The notes under the pieces: generated by a model
Seen by the model: the letters and a program-made list of their open reading frames with translations, nothing else
Databases searched by the model: none
What the model was told of the DNA's origin: nothing
Program-made: the position numbers and the translations under genes
Assembly: GCA_022264855.1 (NCBI GenBank)
Contig: JABYQU010000019.1
Location: 124,001 to 188,000 of the forward strand
DNA: 64,000 nt
From: Lenzites betulinus
Taxonomy: Eukaryota; Basidiomycota; Agaricomycetes; Polyporales; Polyporaceae
Reading direction: 5' to 3'
Shown here: piece by piece, positions 1 to 12,045 of the stretch
Numbering within the stretch: position 1 is the first letter of the stretch
How the letters are laid out: each line of letters starts with the position of its first letter

Positions 1-2135
1 TCCTCCTTGATCTCGTCGATCATCTCCTCGAGCGCCGCCTTCTCCTCCAACCAGGCCTCGTTGACGTCTTCGGTGACATCGCCCAAGCCCAGCGCAGGGC
101 CCGCACTGACGCGTCGCCCGCCGCTCGCCCGCCGGGTGCTCGGAGGGTCCCACGCGGGCGTGGCAGAGGACGACGGCGCCCTGACGGACGCGGGGGACCC
201 CTCCACATCTTTCCCGTACTTGTCCTCGAACGCGCGCAAGCGCGCGACGAGCATCTCGTTCTCCTCTTGGAGGCGGCGGTTGAGGCCGTGGAGGTACGAG
301 TTCAGCTTACCGGCGTTGAAGCGGCCGACGCCGTGCCCGCGGTCGCCAAGGCCCATGACGGGGTCGAAAGAGGCATTCGCGCGCGCATGGGTCGTCAGGT
401 CGTGGGAGGATGCGGTCGACACGAAGGAGGCGCGGTCTACCGCGTCGTTGTACGGCGATTCTGAACCGGAGCCCGAGTCCGAAGGGGCGTTCCATGTCTT
501 GGTGAGGGGATGGGAGAGGCGGGCTCGCTTCACTGCGGCAGGGCGTGGGGTAACTCCGGCAAATGCTTTACGCAGGGTTACGCCCATGCCTGGAGTCGCT
601 TGAACAGCAGATTGCGGCTCTGGCGATTGCGATTGCGACTCGTCGTTGGGATTCCCCGGGTGAGGGGTCGGGTAACGAAGGCGAGGACGGGCAGTAGAGT
701 TGATGACGGAGAGAAGGAAGGAGCGCTTGTGCGCGTGAGGAGTGGCTGGGTCCTCGACATTCAGATGGTCATCTTGAGTCTCTTCGTGATCTTCCGGCTC
801 GTAGGCATATTGCTTGGGCGTCTCATCTGTATTAAAACGAACCTGTTGGGGTGTGGTCGTTGGTAGCTGGGGAGTCGTCGAAGCAGTAGGTGCACCAAAG
901 CGAGCCCTCGGACGGGGTTGAAAAGCTGGAGTAGGGGTGAAGAAGGCTGATCCCGGAGACGAGAAAGCTGCAGATAGAGGGGTCGGCGAACGCATGCCTC
1001 GAAGCCCATTGCCGGAACTCCCATTCAAGTCAGCAGACGGGGCTTCCTCAGACGAGAAAGTAGGCTCTCTCGAGTGTTGCGAATGGTGTTCGCTAACTTC
1101 ACTGGCTTGGTATTGATCGCTAGCTGTGCTAGCCCGCAATTCGCTTTGGGCGACGTCCGGAAGGAGTTCTGTATCGTGAAACGAATGCCGGGAACCTTCG
1201 CTATCACTCAAGAACGCGGACCCCAAGCTCCCATGAGTGATATCGTGTTCTTCTGCATGCGGCGGTATGGCGGGTGAAGCTGTTGCGGATCGAGGGAGAG
1301 GTACGGAAAGGGCGGCGAGCGGCGGGCCTGTATCATCCCTGCGCCAACCACTGGATCTCGTGCTGTGGGGAGTAGAGTTGGTGGTAGATGAGGTCGGGGA
1401 AGATGTAGTCCGCGTGAGCGATGGTGTCCTGGTGCGCGCAAGTGGACGGCGTAGAGAGATATTCCGCAGCTTATCAAACGGAGAAGCCTGGTGATCTGTA
1501 AGCTAAATTCTACGACCAATGGAGGAACCACGCACCTTGGGTTCTGAGTGTAGACTGACGGAAAAGTCGTATTCAGACTTCTTACGAGGAGTTTCACGGT
1601 CTCCCAGAACCGGCGAGTTGGAGCGACTGATGGACTGAAGGGCATCTGACAAGTCAAGGTCCGGCTCCATATTGTCATCCAGTGCGGGGGGAAGGTACGC
1701 TTCGGGCACAGAAGTATCTTCCGTTTCCTGGTCGCTGCTACGGATATCGATGTCTTCATGAGAGTCTCGGAAGTTGGGCAAGCTTGGCATTGCGCTATTG
1801 TCAAAACTATAATCTAACGGCGGTGCTGGGGCTGGCCCCCGTGACGCAGACATTGACGATTTCGCCGAGCGGGAAGCTAGGGAGTATGCAAAGCGGGCCG
1901 TGCTCGAGGTACTTGAGGGCGCACGCACAGTGGATGCTGCATTCGAGAAAGCAGCAGGCGTAGAATGTATGGGTGAGTTTATCTCCATGTCCTCGCCACT
2001 GCTCTGATCCATAACGGTCAGTGGGTCGGCGGAATCATCGAAGGCGGGTAGAGACGGCAAAGACGGCATGTCTCTTTCTTGGTCAGTCTGAATGCGTCGC
2101 CATACTCTTGACGGTGTTTCCAAAAGGTTTGCCAT
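1..2135 (-). CDS. Serine/proline-rich coiled-coil protein, 5' part only
   Basis: Partial gene reading off the left edge. It starts at ATG 2135 (MANLLETPSRVWRR, then MPSLPSLP). A 48-nt intron at 1488-1535 (GTGCGT...CACCAG, phase 0) joins exon 1 to an open frame from 1487 to base 1, giving about 695 residues. The first 550 or so are low-complexity Ser/Thr/Pro-rich, probably disordered. Near the edge the sequence becomes heptad-like (LNSYLHGLNRRLQEENEMLV, then EAWLEEKAALEEMIDEIKEE), so a long coiled coil probably follows outside the window. A disordered N-terminus before a coiled coil suits a spindle-pole or microtubule-organising protein, but I see no diagnostic motif and that role is a guess. 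The gene is solid; the function is not assigned. Confidence 0.65.
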
Positions 2136-3222
2136 TGCGGCTTATGTTTGCAGGTTGATCAGAGTGCGGGTGGCTCCTTAGAGCAAACCTGGTGGTCATT
2201 TAAGTCAGTAGGTGAATTCGACTAGATTTTTCGAATCGCATGACCACAAAGACAAATAAAGGCGTTCATATCACGGCATATTGATCCAACTAGAACGAAG
2301 CTCGTGCGCCGCTTTGTGAAGAAAGGATGTTGTGCAGAATCCAGCCGAATGAAGGGATGCCGAGGCGTTCGGGTTTCCCGCAAGAGATCTTCAGTCGTGT
2401 CTTAACCATACATGAGCTCGTTCGCAGAACCATTTTCGGACATATGCTTCTGAGAGTCCCATAGAGATTGCAGAACTCACTGTTCAGTTTAGTGAAATGT
2501 AGACCTATAGCCACAGATGTCTGAGATTTGACGTGCGGTGGGCGACGGTAGCGATTGGGGGGTGAGGAACGCAGGGTCAAGTTTTGATCAAAGAAGCAGT
2601 ATCGGCGGCAGCTGTACTCGTAGTAGGAAGATGACAGAAAAGCTCAGAGCATAGACTGGCGGATCGGCGGTCGCGGCTGGGGAGAGGGGGAGAGCGTCCA
2701 CGCAAGCGCCCACGACGCGGTTTCAACTCCACGTGATCGTCGCGTCGGTTTCAGCGCCTAATCAATGCGTATCGAGGCAATACGGTGCGGCCGTCCCCGC
2801 TTCGAGACATGGATGTCCACTGGCACCTTCAGTGGGTGGTTCACTAACTTGACCCTGTTTTGTAAGCCTGAAGCTTGAAGCGTGAAGGCTGGCCTCCTGT
2901 CGCTACTCGATAGGATCAAGAGTGTTACCCGTCAAGTACCACGCAGGGCCATGTTGAACGCTTTGACACCTGCAGATTCTTCAAGTTGCTTCACCGGGGG
3001 GGCCTCTACTAATCTTAAGCGCCGGCAGACTCCAGCACACAGGTAAGCAACGTCTTGTGAAGTCTAAGTACTGACAATCTGCAAGCTACAGATCCATATA
3101 CACCACGTTATCAGGGCCACGACAGCCAGGACACAGCTAATTTCGCACTATCTCGAGAGTTACCTGCGGCATGTTGAGTAAGTTGAGGGCGAACGCGGTC
3201 GTAGACGATTCAAATCAACATG
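2136..3222. other. Intergenic, no gene seen
   Basis: About 1.1 kb between the start of the coiled-coil gene and the 3' end of the broken BTB gene. The short open frames here (for example 2290-2580 minus) show no family motif or consistent splice structure. Presumably promoter and 3' sequence. Confidence 0.5.
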
Positions 3223-4241
3223 TTACGAGCTTACCCCAGATATTACCCTCTCCACCTCTTTTGCGAGTTGAGTGTGGAACTGACGGCTTTGTGCCAAAAC
3301 ATGCTGTCTGCACCGGGTGCAGGCACTCGCCTCCTCCACCATCTGGTCGGAGATACTCGCATTCTCCACAGTCTGCGAACACGGCTTTGCAGAGAGCTCC
3401 GTCGCCACTCGATCGAGATGTCGAACGAACCAAGAGAGTGCATGATAAATCGGGTGTGCAGGCGACGGCCGAGGGCCAAAGCGGAAACTCTTCTCAGTCG
3501 AGACGGTACATGGACAGTCACCGCGTGCCGAGCCGCCGATGCGAACAAACCAGATGAAGTTGCTCGATCCCTCGCTTCCGAGCCATGCCAGTTTGTTCAC
3601 AGTCTCCGAGCGCAGCACCACGGCGCATGTCCGCCGATACACCGCAAGGCGATGGTAGGCCGCTGCTGAGATATACTCCAGCTCCTTCGTGAACGCGTGA
3701 ACGCGCAGGGGTACTCGTACCGCAGAGTGAGTTTCGCCGCGGCCTGAGCAATGTTATCGAGGTCGAATTGGAGGGCGACCGCATATGCCTGTAATGGTGC
3801 TGCTTCAGCGAGAACGAGCAGCCGTTGGGCCAACATCCGCATAGCATAGTCCATTTGGTACTTCCTCGCAGCCTCCAACACCGGCTTGAGGTCGTCGATG
3901 GAAGCGAACTCGGGATCGGGGACGGGATAGCAGTACCGGAGCAGCGATTCGAGAGTGCCCGTTGATTCCGTCATGTGTACGATGGGCACATCCATATAGG
4001 TCGGGGGCTGTCCGCCAGCGTGTGGCTGAGAGAGGGAGAACATGTCCAAGAAGATTGGGGATGCCTCTCTTAGGATGGCGCGCCAAACGTGGAAATCGAC
4101 CTTGTCGTCGGAGCGTAGGACGAAATCGGCAGACGGGTTGTCGAACGGCGGGGGGCCTACGTTAATCCTTGTTGAATGCTCGCCAGTGACATCGTCGTTG
4201 GTAGGCGGTACGGGTACGGGTACGTCCACACTGACTGGCAC
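3223..4241 (-). pseudogene. BTB/POZ-domain protein, frameshifted copy
   Basis: The frame from 4241 down encodes a BTB domain (FDNPSADFVLRSDDKVDFHVWRAILREAS, then FLDMFSL), paralogous to the next gene. BTB domains mediate dimerisation and recruit cullin-3 or transcription partners; the partner here is unknown. Homology passes into another frame at 3689-3704, where GTGAACGC is repeated twice in tandem (plus-strand reading). Counting only one copy keeps the frame open (CAFTKELEYISAAAYHRLAVY) to the stop at 3223. Fungal introns are not 8 nt long, so this is an 8-bp duplication frameshift. There is also no in-frame ATG upstream of the BTB core: the frame opens after a stop near 4338 without one, although a 5' intron cannot be excluded. 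Most likely a decayed copy. Confidence 0.7.
3689..3704. repeat. 8-bp tandem duplication inside BTB frame
   Basis: Two adjacent copies of GTGAACGC on the plus strand (3689-3696 and 3697-3704). The insertion is exactly where the BTB reading frame is lost. Confidence 0.85.
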
Positions 4242-4949
4242 TGTTATAGCGGGTGAAGGATCATCAACATCGACGTTATGTAAGGTGAATAGGAGATGCT
4301 GCGCACTTGCTAGTGAGACAGCTGGTGACGATGGGAGTTAGAGCACGGATAGCCTGTCGTGTTCTTTATGCTCACAGAAGGCTGCTGCGGCGGTAGCCTG
4401 TCAGATCAGTCGAGAGATTCTCCGTGAAAACTTTATAGGTTTCCTGCTGCCAGTGACTTGCACCCTGCAGCCTGCTCTTATGTTCGAATGGGCCAGTCAG
4501 AGGCTCCACGCACATAGAGTCAAAAGCGTGTGTAAGTCATGCATTCTGCTACGAGGCCATACCACTTAAGGTCCCAGTTGCACGGAAGTCGCTGAAGGCG
4601 TGAGGGGATAGCGCCGGATTGCATGGTATTACGAACATCGACAAACATGTTCGTAGTACTTAGTTCGAGTAAATGAGTACACCAGTACCGGGACACCTTG
4701 GGAAGTCTCCACCAACGTTGAGATGACTTCGCAATCGCCCGCCCCCACGCTCGCGACCGCCACCACGCCCGCCCCCGCTCGCCCCCGCTATCACGCCCGC
4801 TTCCGCCGTCACGCCCCTCGCGCGCGCTCGTACCCGTTTCTAGGGATCAATGCCACTAGTGCATGCTGAAATAATAATTCATCTGACCCCACATCTGACC
4901 CCAGTCGAGCCTGAAATCCAGCACGACCTGCCAGGTTTGTTCGACGACA
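4242..4949. other. Intergenic with C-rich tract
   Basis: No gene seen. A TATA-like CTATAAAG on the minus strand near 4428-4435 may belong to the broken BTB copy. The stretch 4737-4845 is strongly C-rich with repeated CGCCCGCCCCC units, giving G-runs suitable for a quadruplex on the minus strand. Confidence 0.5.
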
Positions 4950-5871
4950 TCAGCACCGCCCCATGACCGGGGTCCCGTGAACGGCAGGCTTGCGCACCTT
5001 CGAAACGCTTTCCTCTATCGCCTGCTTCAGCCGAACGTTGAACTCTCGAGCGGATTTGACCACGTCCAAGCTCCTCTTGCCACAGCGCTTGCACCCATAG
5101 TCCTCGGGTGTGAGTGTATATTTCCTAGCATCACAGACTTGAATTTGGCCAATCATCCACATCAGGCGCTTGTGATTGTCCAAGTTGCTATGCTAATGAA
5201 TGGGTAGGATTGTCGGTTAAGTACGTGGACTAAACAACATCGACGATGAGCATACTTACGGGGCAGGTAGTCCGGACGGTGAAGGATTTCTTCTCCCGAG
5301 CAAACTCTTTCGCCGCCTTGTCAGCCGCGCGCGCACAGTCTTCCCTGTACATCACAAGCGCAGAGATGGACCCGAAGGAAATGTTCGCGAGTAGTGTATC
5401 CCTATACTCGCAAAGGGAAATATCTCGGAGCGAATGTTTGGCAGCGACCCTCGCGGGATCTTCCAAGTCGTATATGATGGCAAACATGTAAGCTTTCAGC
5501 GAGTTAAACTCAGCTAGCACAGCCCACTTGTCCGTGAGCACCGCAAGGAGGTCGTGCATTTGGTATTTATCAGCCGCCTTCAGGAGCGGCGCTACCTCCT
5601 CGAGGGTGGATAAAGTGGGGGGGACGGCGGGATAGCACATCCGCAGCAGGGGATCCATGACTTCGCTCGGCTCTGACACGGGGACGATCGCTGGAGAGCT
5701 GTCTTGAGGCCCTTGCTCCGAGCCAATGGGGGGTTGGGGGAGACTGAACATGGTGGCAAACATCGAAGAAGCTTCTTCGAGGATGGCTTTCCGGACGTGG
5801 AAGTCAACGTTGTCGGAGGTACGCAGGATGACATCGGCGGATGGCTCGTCGAAGGGATAAGGGGCCGTCAT
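4950..5871 (-). CDS. BTB/POZ-domain protein
   Basis: Two exons. Exon 1 runs from the first in-frame ATG (5871, MTAPYPFDEPSADVILR) to 5260, then a 67-nt intron 5193-5259 (GTAAGT...ATTAG, phase 0), then exon 2 5192-4950 ending MGRC-stop. The protein is about 284 aa. BTB core: NVDFHVRKAILEEASSMFATMFSL, then the helical LLRMCYPAVPPTLSTLEEVAPLLKAADKYQM. The C-terminus has Cys residues (CDARKY, YGCKRCGKRS) that may bind metal. The frame stays open upstream of 5871 to a stop near 6030 without an ATG, so a 5' exon is possible. Probably an adaptor for protein complexes or cullin-3 ligases; the partner is unknown. Its tandem neighbour is a broken paralogue. A TATA box lies at 6076-6083. Confidence 0.75.
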
Positions 5872-6075
5872 GGACGCAACGGGCTCCTCGCCCGATGCGC
5901 TCTCGGAAGAGACGAGGTGATTGGTGTCGGACACTGGGACTAGAGATGAGCAAGTCTCGAGATCGTGCACATCACGAGTATCCACGCACTGCTGATATGC
6001 TATGATGGCCGTTGGTTTGTTCAGTGCGTGTTAGAAGAGAGGCTAGCACCGTGGGGATGAATACGTGCGGTTGGT

Positions 6076-6083
6076 TTTATATA
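6076..6083 (-). promoter_or_regulatory. TATA box of BTB gene
   Basis: TATATAAA on the minus strand, about 205 bp before the chosen ATG and directly next to a 42-bp tandem duplication that lies just upstream. Confidence 0.45.
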
Positions 6084-6095
6084 GGCCCTGCAGAC

Positions 6096-6179
6096 GATGC
6101 TGCGGTAGTCGGGCGAGAGCGGAGGCGATTATACTTCGATGCTGCGGTAGTCGGGCGAGAGTGGAGGCGATTATAGTTG
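6096..6179. repeat. 42-bp tandem duplication upstream of BTB gene
   Basis: Two adjacent units (6096-6137 and 6138-6179) each start GATGCTGCGGTAGTCGGGCG and differ at only a few bases. They sit immediately upstream of the TATA box of the BTB gene, so they may duplicate a promoter element. Confidence 0.85.
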
Positions 6180-6364
6180 TGCGAACACGACGCTCACACA
6201 GTCTACTCAGTGCCCATGTACTTCCCAGGGAAAGAAGCATCAGCCATACTAGGCATTGGCAAACACGAACATTACGCAATGCTTCAAACACTTAAACGGC
6301 TTGTTAATATGGTAAATGAACAACAAACTAAAAGCACATTATACCAGCCTCAGGGGCATAAATA

Positions 6365-7713
6365 CTATAGCTTAGCTTTCACCGACACCTTTGCCGCGTT
6401 CTCCTGCAGGATCTTCGCTGCATCGTTGACCATGCCTTCCACGATATCCTTGGCGGGGAGAACCTCGTCAATCAGCGCTGCTACACGGCCGATGAGCCAC
6501 GCGCGCGCCTCCAAAGACCTCTCGGGATGTTCCTTGAGATCGTGCTCGTAAGGAAGTATGCCCTGGGACGTAAGTTCTTTGATCTCGGCTTGACGATTGT
6601 TGTTCCTGGGCGACAGAAATAACATTAGCGTGAGTTCCGAAAACCACGGATGGGAAGACCTACCAGTTGTCAACATACGGTGTCCTCCGTACGCGCAGGG
6701 GGCGGCCGGTGTAGATGAGAGTCGTTACGGCATCCTCGTAACCAGCGCTCAAAACTGCCTCCTTATGCGCTTTGGGCGCACTAGCCTCCTTGCTCGCGAC
6801 GAACCGCGTGCCGACCCACACTGCTTGTGCGCCCCACGAGAGGTTCGCAGCGAGTCCGCGTCCGTCGTACACCGCGCCGGCACCAATGACGTACACAGGC
6901 TCGCCCGTCAGAGGCGACTTGCGGCCCTTGCAGATATCGACGCATGCAGGTATGAGCAAGGACGCGGGGATATCGCCCGTATGGCCTCCGCCCTCGCCGG
7001 CCTGCGCACAAATAAGATCGCAGCCGACGTCCAGCGCTTTCGTGACGTGCTTCGGGTGGCCAACCATCTGTCCCATGCCCATGAGCACACGTCACTAGAA
7101 TGTATGTAGTATTTGTCTCGCTCACGTTCATAACGGGGATGCCCGCCTGGTGAAGCTTGTCCACAACCCATTTCGGGGGGACACCGACAGCGCAGACGAA
7201 CAGCGAGGCCTTCTCCTCGATGATGACGTCAATGAGATCAGGGAGTTGGCCCTTCGTGTAGTCGTACTGCGCGTGGGATTGGCGACACGGTCGAGGCAGA
7301 GGCAACCATACGACCACTCACGTTTGTCTTGCGAGCATTTCCGCCGACCTGCGGCAGGAGGAGATCGACACCAAAGGGGGCGCTCTTGTCCACAAGGTCC
7401 TCCTTCAAGGCAGCAATCTACGGCGGAAGGGGGTGTACGTTGAGTATCGTGCCGAGGCGTACGGTTTAGCTCGTCGGCGCTCACCTGTGCTCGCAGAATC
7501 TTAGGGGTGTATCCGACACCGCCGATCACACCGAGACCGCCAGCGTTGGTCACAGCGGCCGCAAGCTCCGGACCGGCAGCGACGTTCATGCCTATGGGGG
7601 CGCATCAGCCGCGCGCTCTGCTGGAGAGACAGGTGAGAGAAGAGCGCACCTGCAAGCAGAACAGGGTGCTTGATCTTGAAGAGCTTGGTGAGGGGGGTTG
7701 TAATGGTGGCCAT
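6365..7713 (-). CDS. Nitronate monooxygenase (2-nitropropane dioxygenase family)
   Basis: FMN-dependent enzyme that oxidises alkyl nitronates to carbonyl compounds and nitrite. Six exons: 7650-7713, 7485-7591, 7322-7417, 7126-7266, 6664-7067, 6365-6605; all five introns are 55-67 nt and phases fit, giving 350 aa. Start MATITTPLTKLFKIKHPVLLAG matches the family N-terminus. Motifs seen: GMNVAAGPELAAAVTNAGGLG (substrate/FMN barrel start), AQAGEGGGHTGDIP (the His-containing catalytic loop), GAGAVYDGRG and VWVGTRFVASKEA (FMN phosphate binding). Length is normal for class I fungal NMOs. No signal peptide, so probably cytosolic or peroxisomal; the C-terminus VKAKL is weakly like a peroxisomal signal but not canonical. 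No biosynthetic cluster surrounds it, so detoxification is the likeliest role. Confidence 0.93.
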
Positions 7714-8462
7714 GGCGAAGGAGAGGGGGTAAATGCGGGGTAGCGGGGACGGTGGGGATGGCAGGAGGGTGAGGGAAGCAGAGAGCTTTAAGGCGGGAGC
7801 AAGGGTCGGGATCGGCGGTACCCGTTCCTGCCGGCATGTGATATGAGATCTTGGATCGCGATTAGCGCTTGTGGGCGCCATGATGCTGCTCGGCCGATCG
7901 CGTTCCTTTGTTGGCGCGTGCATCTTGTGTCCATCAGTGTTCGTATGTCCTCACTTGCTGTATAACGCTCGGCCTGGTGCAAGCTCCACTGGTTGCGTGT
8001 TGTTGTCGTAGGACAGACAGGATGGCGCTGTCTGGCGCTGTCTGGCCGCGACAGTGACTGCGTAGTACTGCGTCTCCCATATCATTCCTGTGGCTGGACG
8101 TTTGAGGGTCACCAGACAGTGGCACTCCGGCTCAACCAACGCCGACTTCGCCAGGACCGGATCAAGTTTTCGCGCTACGACCCTGACTGTGGGCAACATC
8201 ATTGCTTCCAGCAGATCTTACTCAACCTCATCCCCGAAAGGCGGAGGTCTCAATGATGCATCCAAAGGAATCATGCTTGGCGCATCTTTTATGCCACAGC
8301 TACTCACGATGAGTCTCCTGTAAGAACTGAATACGACCACTCGAGAACTCCAAGTTGGTGGAAGATCGACATTCATATTCGAGTTGACGGAAAAGACTAG
8401 CTGTTATACACTACATAATGATACAAAGAAATAACAAATCAATGAGACCCAGGCTCCCAAGT
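7714..8462. other. Intergenic: NMO promoter side and H4 3' region
   Basis: About 750 bp holding no recognisable gene. The short frames at 7934-8323 lack motifs. Presumably the NMO promoter and the histone H4 3' untranslated region. Confidence 0.5.
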
Positions 8463-9226
<764 letters not shown>

Positions 9227-9754
9227 ATGGCCCGCACTAAGCAAACAGCCCGCAAGTCTACCGGTGGCAAGGCGCCCCGCAAGCAGCTCGCTGCAAAGTC
9301 CCAGGCGCGCAAGACCGCAGCCGTGAGTACCCACATACCTTCCACTTGCAGATTCGTGCTCACATAACTTGTTCTTAGGCGGCAACTGGTGGTGTGAAGA
9401 AGCCCCATCGCTTCCGGCCTGGTACCGTTGCGCTCCGCGAGATCCGTCGGTACCAGAAGTCGACCGAGCTCCTCATCCGCAAGCTGCCCTTCCAGCGGCT
9501 CGTTCGTGAAATCGCGCAAGACTTCAAGGTACGCCTCGATCTTCTTTTTGTTGGGTCGCAATCTAAACTGTTTTGCCTTGCAGACCGATCTGCGCTTCCA
9601 ATCCTCTGCCGTCATGGCGCTCCAGGAGGCGTCCGAGGCATACCTCGTTTCGCTCTTCGAAGACACGAACCTCGCGGCGATCCACGCCAAGCGCGTTACT
9701 ATCCAGCCTAAAGACCTCGCCCTCGCCCGGCGGTTGCGCGGCGAGCGTACATAA
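9227..9754 (+). CDS. Histone H3, variant with longer tail
   Basis: Core histone. Exons 9227-9322, 9379-9528 and 9584-9754 (introns 56 and 55 nt, phase 0) give 138 codons before the stop, against 136 for canonical H3. The start [20 protein letters not shown] and the fold ([50 protein letters not shown]) are canonical. The tail between residues 20 and 40 reads [16 protein letters not shown], two residues more than the usual form, with K27 displaced by one. It ends GERT. I found no alternative splice choice that removes the extra residues. It could be the ordinary H3 of this lineage or a variant. Confidence 0.95.
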
Positions 9755-10093
9755 AGGCGGCTGCGGGATGTGTCCGGACTCTTGGCGTCGTTGTACCTCT
9801 ATTGGGTGTATTTATATTGTTCATTAGTTAATGTTTCTCTTATCTCATTTGACTTGTCACTCGTCTCCGTGTGTGCTTGGCTTGGATTTGAGTGAAGATC
9901 AGCGCCCGAGGGGGATGGAGCGAGACAAGGAGATGTCATAACGAGCGTGAAACCGTGGTAATAGGCTGGAGTGAGTAGTGATACGACCTGCTGGCTGGGG
10001 TATAAGGAACGCTATGAGTACAAGGCTGATATCCAAGCGCAACACACTAAGATCGAGTAAGCTAGCAAGGTGAAGGCCCTCGACGGCGGTGGA
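9755..10093. other. Convergent intergenic region
   Basis: About 340 bp between the 3' ends of H3 (+) and the Sfh5-like gene (-). No gene seen; both 3' untranslated regions should lie here. Confidence 0.5.
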
Positions 10094-11436
10094 TCAGTCG
10101 AAACCGTCCGCTTCGCCGCCATAACGCTTCGGCAATTCCTTGACGTCGATGACCTGTGAGAGCTCTGGGCCAATGGCCTTCGGGCCGGTGCCGACGACGG
10201 TCATCTTCGCGAGGGTCGCCGCAGAGATGATCGGCTTGAAGAGCCAGAAGATCCATGTGAGGAGCATCGGCACGTTGATGAAGAACTTGCGCGACTGCGG
10301 ATGGAGTAAACTCTCGGTAAGCCGCCATACTGCTGGGTAAAACGTACGAGGAATTCCGGGTAGTGGTTTTGGAAGATATTTGTCGCCTCCTTGGCGGCGG
10401 CCTTCTGGCTCGCGTCCCGCTGGGTCAAACTCACACCCTCGTAGTCTAAGGCAAACAGAATGACGCGTGAGTACGCATACTCATATCCTAAATACAAGAG
10501 GCGTACCGTGAATCTGGACCATCTGGTCGATCGTCTCGAAGTCGAGCAACTTGATGCTCTCTTCCATGAACTGCACACGCCACCTGTACGACAGATCTCA
10601 TGTCAGCCTAACCTGTTCCGACTCGCCGGGTAAACACACACCTAATGAACTTCTGCACGTCCCCAAACGTAGCCTTCATGTCCTTCACCGCGCCATACAG
10701 ATTGTACGTGACCGGCCGGCCCTCCTTGTCCTTGCCAAACACCTTCCCCAGCCGCCCAAACACGTCCTGGTCGAACTCCTCCTTGAGCACCTCGTCGATC
10801 TTCAGCTCATCGCGCCACCGCAATGTCGCGCCAAGCATCTCCTCCGCCCGCGTGACGTCCAGGTCGCGGGCGCGCGCGAACTTCGCCAGGACGACCGACG
10901 CCTTCGCGTCCGGGACCGTCGAGAGCGTCACGCCCCAGAGCACGATCGACGTCGGCGCGGGGTCGGCGTCCGGGTACGCCTTCGTGAACACCTCAGGCAG
11001 TTTCGCCTATGTTGTACGCACCGGGGTCAGCGACGCCACCCTTCCGTAACACATCAGGCGTGAGGGAAGGAGGAAGAAGACGTACACGGAGCCCCTTGAC
11101 GGCCGTCCACTCTGCGTCGGTGAACTTGCGCGTGAGCGCGTTCTGCGGCTCCTCGACCTCTGTGGGCGTGGGTTCGGCCTCCTCTTCCGTGGTCTCCGTC
11201 GAGGGCGTGGCCGGTGTCTCCTCGATCGCCTTCGTCTCCTTGGGTTCCTCGGTCATAGCATCAGCGGCGGGTGCATCCGTTACAGCTGGTTCCGCTGCAG
11301 CTGGCTCTGCGGGGGCCACCACTACAGGTTCCGGCTCGCTCGTGGGCTGCGCCTCGATATGAGGCGCTGCCGCAGGTGCTGCCTCAATAGTTGCTGCCTC
11401 AGCCGGCGCCGGCTCGATAGTGGGCTCTGTCGACAT
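10094..11436 (-). CDS. SFH5: Sfh5-type CRAL-TRIO phosphatidylinositol transfer protein
   Basis: Sec14-like lipid carrier; yeast Sfh5 acts at the ER and plasma membrane and also binds haem. Exons 11086-11436, 10642-11006, 10507-10583, 10348-10445, 10094-10294 encode 363 aa with consistent phases. Residues 1-100 are an Ala/Pro/Glu-rich disordered extension. CRAL-TRIO N region: KFARARDLDVTRAEEMLGAT and LRWRDELKIDEVL; lipid-binding domain: GRPVTYNLYGAVKDM, VQFMEESIKLLDFETIDQMV, FFINVPMLLTWIFWLFKPII, and PKRYGGEADGFD at the end, the hallmark YGG of the family. The first intron (79 nt, GTACGT...ACATAG) is the least certain join. Sfh5 is favoured over other Sec14 homologues because of the N-terminal extension and ending. 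Confidence 0.87.
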
Positions 11437-12045
11437 GCGTGCAGGACGGGGTCGTGTCGCGGGTGAGAGCGTCGACGTGGAAGTGGTTCAAGAAGGGGTG
11501 CGGACACGCGGGCTTTCTAGGCGACGGTGTGAGACGACGGGGAAGGTTCTCGCCTCTCGTGAAGGGACTTGCCTGCGCGCCTGCGCGTATCTGATTAGAT
11601 TGCTGCGGCTCGCGCGTCCGTGCGTTCAACTGACAGTCTACAGACCCTTGAGGCCTTGAGGCCCGGACGGTGAGTACCATAGTACTCATCTACGACGTTA
11701 ATGCCTGAACAGTATCACAGTAGTGCTCGTCGTATTGTGCTCAGACTGCAGAATTCGAAGTGACCATGTAAATATCATGTTGAACGCGCATGATATCAGA
11801 TAAGATTGGCATTTCTTGGTAGCATACAAATCCGATCGTCGATCGATCGATCTCGGTTTGGATCGGGAATCCGACAAGCCGTCGCCCACCAAGTCGTTCT
11901 CCTCCTCTACCACTTACCACAGCACGACATTGGCCAACGGAACGAAAAAGCCACAAAGTACTGTCAAATCGTGCTCAGCATAGTATACAAGTTCCCGAAA
12001 GGCAAGAGAGCAGCACATTAATGAAACAGAAGCCTGTCCAACTGA
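11437..12045. other. Intergenic, contains a GATA-bearing dispersed repeat copy
   Basis: About 610 bp with no gene. Position 11791-11858 holds one copy of a repeated motif (TATCAGATAAGATT followed by GATCGATC runs) also found at 14034 and 43203. Confidence 0.5.
11791..11858 (+). repeat. Dispersed repeat copy 1 (GATA plus GATCGATC)
   Basis: TATCAGATAAGATT followed 35-45 bp later by CGATCGATCGATC. Shares this layout with copies at 14034 and 43203. Confidence 0.5.

Noticed and set aside
7..603. 198-codon plus-strand frame at the left edge
   Set aside because: Antisense shadow of the coiled-coil gene, which has the consistent coding frame.
3689..3720. Small intron explaining the BTB frame change
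   Set aside because: No GT-AG pair of credible length; a perfect 8-bp tandem copy explains it fully.
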